From assembly GCA_965221145.1 (NCBI GenBank), contig OZ244877.1, forward strand, positions 62,001 to 126,000: DNA of 64,000 nt, given 5' to 3'. Positions 61,645-64,000 of the stretch are shown here, piece after piece. The notes under the pieces are model-generated. The model was not told where the DNA came from. It worked only from the letters and a program-made list of their open reading frames with translations, and did not search any database. The position numbers and the translations under genes were made by a program. This stretch comes from Bin5 sp965221145 (GTDB taxonomy: Bacteria; Chloroflexota; Anaerolineae; Caldilineales; Caldilineaceae). How positions within the stretch are numbered: position 1 is the first letter of the stretch; the number at the start of each line of letters is the position of its first letter.

Positions 61645-61806
61645 GTACGTCTTCACTCAGTATCAGTATCTTGCACTTGTTCCGAGGAATCGGGCAACAT
61701 CTGCTTGGCAACTCCAGCGACGAGGCAACTTGGGTCAATACTCTTAGCCTCCATTGATTGAATCAGCCAAGATGGAAGAGATGTACTCTGTGAGGAGGCA
61801 GAAAAG

Positions 61807-62868
61807 ATGAACGGTTCACCCATCCGTCTCGGCATTATCGGCATGGGCCCGGCCAATATGGCGTCAACCATGACGCTGCTGCGCGACGAGCCGGACCTGC
61901 GCTACACCGTCACCGCCGCCTGCGCCCGCCGCCCCGATGTCCTTGAGCAGGCGGCCCGCCAATTCGACATCCCATTCTGGAGCACCGACTACCGTGAAGT
62001 CGTCGGACGCGACGATGTGGACGTGGTCTGCGTCTATTCGCCGGACGCGCTGCACGCCGAGTCCTGCATTGCCGCGCTGCGCAACCACAAGCACGTAGTC
62101 TGCACCAAGCCGATGGTCACCACGCTGGAGGATGCCAAGACGCTGGTCGACCTGGTGCGGGAGACCGGCGCCAAGTTCCTGGTCGGGCAGACCATGCGCT
62201 TCGATCGCCAATTCCTGGATGCAAAGAGGCGGTTCGACGAAGGTGAACTGGGCAGTCTGATCGCCCTCGAAAGCTACTATCTGCACGATATGCGCTCCAT
62301 TTACGAGTTCACGCCGTGGCGACTGCACATGCCCCAGGACTTCATGTTCGGCGGCTGCGTGCATAGCATCGACGTTATCCGCGCGTTCGGCGGCGACATC
62401 AGCAGAGTCCACGCCATCGCCAACAAAGGCGGCCTGACCGCGGACTACCCTTTCCAGAACAACTTTTTCCTCAACATCGAGTTCACGTCAGGCGTGATTG
62501 GCCGTGTCTCAGGACTCTACGGCATCGTCCACCCGCCCACGCCGATGATGCAGTTTGGCATCTACGGAACCAAGGGCAGCCTGCAAGGAGAGTTCACCGA
62601 CAACGAGCCGGGCGAGATCCGCGTCGTACTCGACGAAAAGATCGAAGAGGGCGTGGAGACCACGATTTACGAGGCCGAGCGCGATCTCAGTTCCTATGGA
62701 CATGGCGCAACAGTTATCCGCTACATGCGCCATGTCCAGCACTGTCTCGACAACGACGAGGAGCCTTCACCCGGCGTGCTTGACGGCGCAAAGTCGGTGG
62801 CCGCCGGTGTCGCCGCCTGGGAATCGGTGCGCACGGGCAATGCAGTGGATGTGTTCAGCGATTTCTGA
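61807..62868 (+). CDS. Gfo/Idh/MocA family NAD(P)-dependent oxidoreductase
   Basis: The 353-residue protein has the Rossmann motif GIIGMGPANMAS near the N-terminus, the family's K of the KP motif in VVCTKPMVT, and a C-terminal beta-sheet domain with GGCVHSIDVIRAFGG. It should oxidise or reduce a sugar or polyol with NAD(P). It differs from the member at 5767 by lacking the Glu of EKP (CTKP). The ATG at 61807 follows GGAGG by about 10 bases. The next gene, a sugar-type binding protein, is in the same direction 200 bp away. Confidence 0.92.
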   Translation: MNGSPIRLGIIGMGPANMASTMTLLRDEPDLRYTVTAACARRPDVLEQAARQFDIPFWSTDYREVVGRDDVDVVCVYSPDALHAESCIAALRNHKHVVCTKPMVTTLEDAKTLVDLVRETGAKFLVGQTMRFDRQFLDAKRRFDEGELGSLIALESYYLHDMRSIYEFTPWRLHMPQDFMFGGCVHSIDVIRAFGGDISRVHAIANKGGLTADYPFQNNFFLNIEFTSGVIGRVSGLYGIVHPPTPMMQFGIYGTKGSLQGEFTDNEPGEIRVVLDEKIEEGVETTIYEAERDLSSYGHGATVIRYMRHVQHCLDNDEEPSPGVLDGAKSVAAGVAAWESVRTGNAVDVFSDF

Positions 62869-63084
62869 CAGAGGATGATTCACTTGGGGCTTTGTCAGCC
62901 AGTGCGAACAACGTGTCAGAAATGTAAGCCGGACAAAAGTCGGTCCAGACGGGTCAGGCCCAGTCGCCATAGTGATTTGACCGGTGTTATGATCAGTTGA
63001 AAGTGGGGGTTACACCACCGTTCACTCTCAACTTCGCAGAAATCACATGACTCAAAGCCCAGCAGGGAGAAGAGAATTCAGACA

Positions 63085-64000
63085 ATGCCGGATCTTACAG
63101 AGCGAATGAGTCGGCGGCGTTTCCTGTACCTTTCCACTACCGCGGCCGCAGGTACGCTGTTTGCGGCCTGTCGCCGGCGAAACGCCGATGATGAGGGCAA
63201 CGAGGGGACAGACGCAAGTGATATGGGCGGCGAGCCGCCCGGCGTAAGCGATACGGGTGGCGGGGCGCCGGCCTTCGACCAGCCGGCAAAGCTTAAAACT
63301 GAGATTACTGTTTGGCATCAGGACTGGGATGGGATGAACCAGATCTTGGCCTGGGCTACCTCAGCCTTCGCCGAGCAGGAGCCGGGGGTCACGATCAACC
63401 TGCAGCCAAGCAGGAGAGACGAGCTGCAGGCAAAGTTGCTGCCCTCGATTGCGACCGGAGACGAGGGCGACATCAACTTTCTCTACACCGACTGGGTTGT
63501 CGCCACCGACATGAGTCAGATCTTCCTGGAGATCACCGATCTGGCGGGCGGACGCAACGCGCTGGAGGAACGTTTCTTCCCTGCCGCGTTCACCGCTGTG
63601 AACGCGCCCGAAAACAAGGCATACTACTATCCCTATATCTCCGGCCTGTCCGACTGTGTACTCGTGCTCAACAAGGAACACTTCTCGGCCGCAGGCGTGG
63701 ACTGGGAACAGTGGGATGATCTCGGTGTCGTGATCGGGGACTGCATGAAGGTGACCCAGTTCGACAGTTCCGGTCAGATGACCCGTGCCTCCTGGACACT
63801 CGACTGGATGATGTGCTACTTCAACCAGTCGTTGATCTACCAGCTCGGCGGCAGCCCCTACGATGTGGAGACTGCGACGTTCACCTACAACAGCGAGGAA
63901 GGTGTCGCGGCCCTGCAGTTCATGTACGATATTCTCCACAAACACCGACTGTTTGACTGGGCCTTTGTCGGCGACATTTGGAATGCGATGGCCTACGGCA
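63085..64000 (+). CDS. Family-1 extracellular solute-binding protein, 3' end outside window
   Basis: The visible 305 codons encode a Tat-like motif SRRRFLYLS, a lipobox LFAAC, a Gly/Asp-rich linker with two GG(E/A)PP-like repeats, and a family-1 binding domain starting ITVWHQDWDGMNQILAW. Segments ALEERFFPAAF and YPYISGLSDCVLVLNKE follow expected positions. ATG codons at 63085 and 63106 are both possible, and neither has a strong ribosome site. The pseudogene at 59973 is a relative. It probably heads a sugar importer that lies beyond the window. Confidence 0.9.
   Translation, partial: MPDLTERMSRRRFLYLSTTAAAGTLFAACRRRNADDEGNEGTDASDMGGEPPGVSDTGGGAPAFDQPAKLKTEITVWHQDWDGMNQILAWATSAFAEQEPGVTINLQPSRRDELQAKLLPSIATGDEGDINFLYTDWVVATDMSQIFLEITDLAGGRNALEERFFPAAFTAVNAPENKAYYYPYISGLSDCVLVLNKEHFSAAGVDWEQWDDLGVVIGDCMKVTQFDSSGQMTRASWTLDWMMCYFNQSLIYQLGGSPYDVETATFTYNSEEGVAALQFMYDILHKHRLFDWAFVGDIWNAMAYG

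Overview
The window reads as a moderately GC-rich bacterial chromosome, most likely Chloroflexota (Caldilineae or Anaerolineae-like, possibly host- or sponge-associated). This is inference from gene content, not from a marker gene. The supporting traits are repeated phytanoyl-CoA dioxygenase (PhyH) genes, many Tat-type or lipoprotein solute-binding proteins with Ala/Pro/Glu-rich linkers, a Cys-type sulfatase, a MurE-like ligase without the canonical DNPR motif, frequent TTG and GTG starts, and many small inverted-repeat elements. No rRNA, tRNA or CRISPR array was seen.

Region 1 (1-16624, all minus strand) reads from right to left. It holds a PhyH gene, a family-5 solute-binding protein with its own terminator, a nucleoside-hydrolase-like/FGE-like fusion, two Dpp/Opp permeases, two Dpp/Opp ATPases, a Gfo/Idh/MocA oxidoreductase, a PIG-L deacetylase-like protein, three more PhyH genes with an isochorismatase-like hydrolase between two of them, and a family-1 solute-binding protein that leaves the window. 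It looks like one uptake-plus-oxidation locus.

Region 2 (16742-24535, plus strand) starts with an IS copy whose transposase is broken, in part by a nested 61-bp palindromic repeat. A second Dpp-type system without ATPases follows (SBP, two permeases), then two tandem sialidase-like genes. The second sialidase gene arose by a duplication that also copied the end of the permease gene.

Region 3 (24616-40966, minus strand) holds a catabolic run: PHP-type protein, PanB-like enzyme, SDR, zinc alcohol dehydrogenase, BKACE, sarcosine-oxidase-like flavoenzyme and M19 dipeptidase. Upstream are a TnpB unit, a sulfatase, and a carbohydrate ABC importer with two paralogous binding proteins and no ATPase. 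From 40967 to 42397 there are only repeats.

Region 4 (42398-59729) is more housekeeping: a Cys-rich small protein, a large lipoprotein with three internal repeats, a MurE-like ligase coupled to a beta-propeller membrane protein, an AlkP-superfamily phosphodiesterase, a TIM-barrel epimerase overlapping a RecD2-like helicase, a remnant of a TrkA-C protein, Nudix, HAD, MBL-fold and MFS genes.

Region 5 (59860-64000) holds a decayed binding-protein gene behind an intact promoter, an orphan restriction-type nuclease, a second Gfo/Idh/MocA gene and the start of another binding protein.

The most distinctive content is the set of short inverted-repeat elements: a 61-bp family with four copies, a 148-bp family with three copies, single 161-bp and 93-bp elements, and a TnpB gene bounded by 17-bp inverted repeats. 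The two metabolic clusters are the other main interest.
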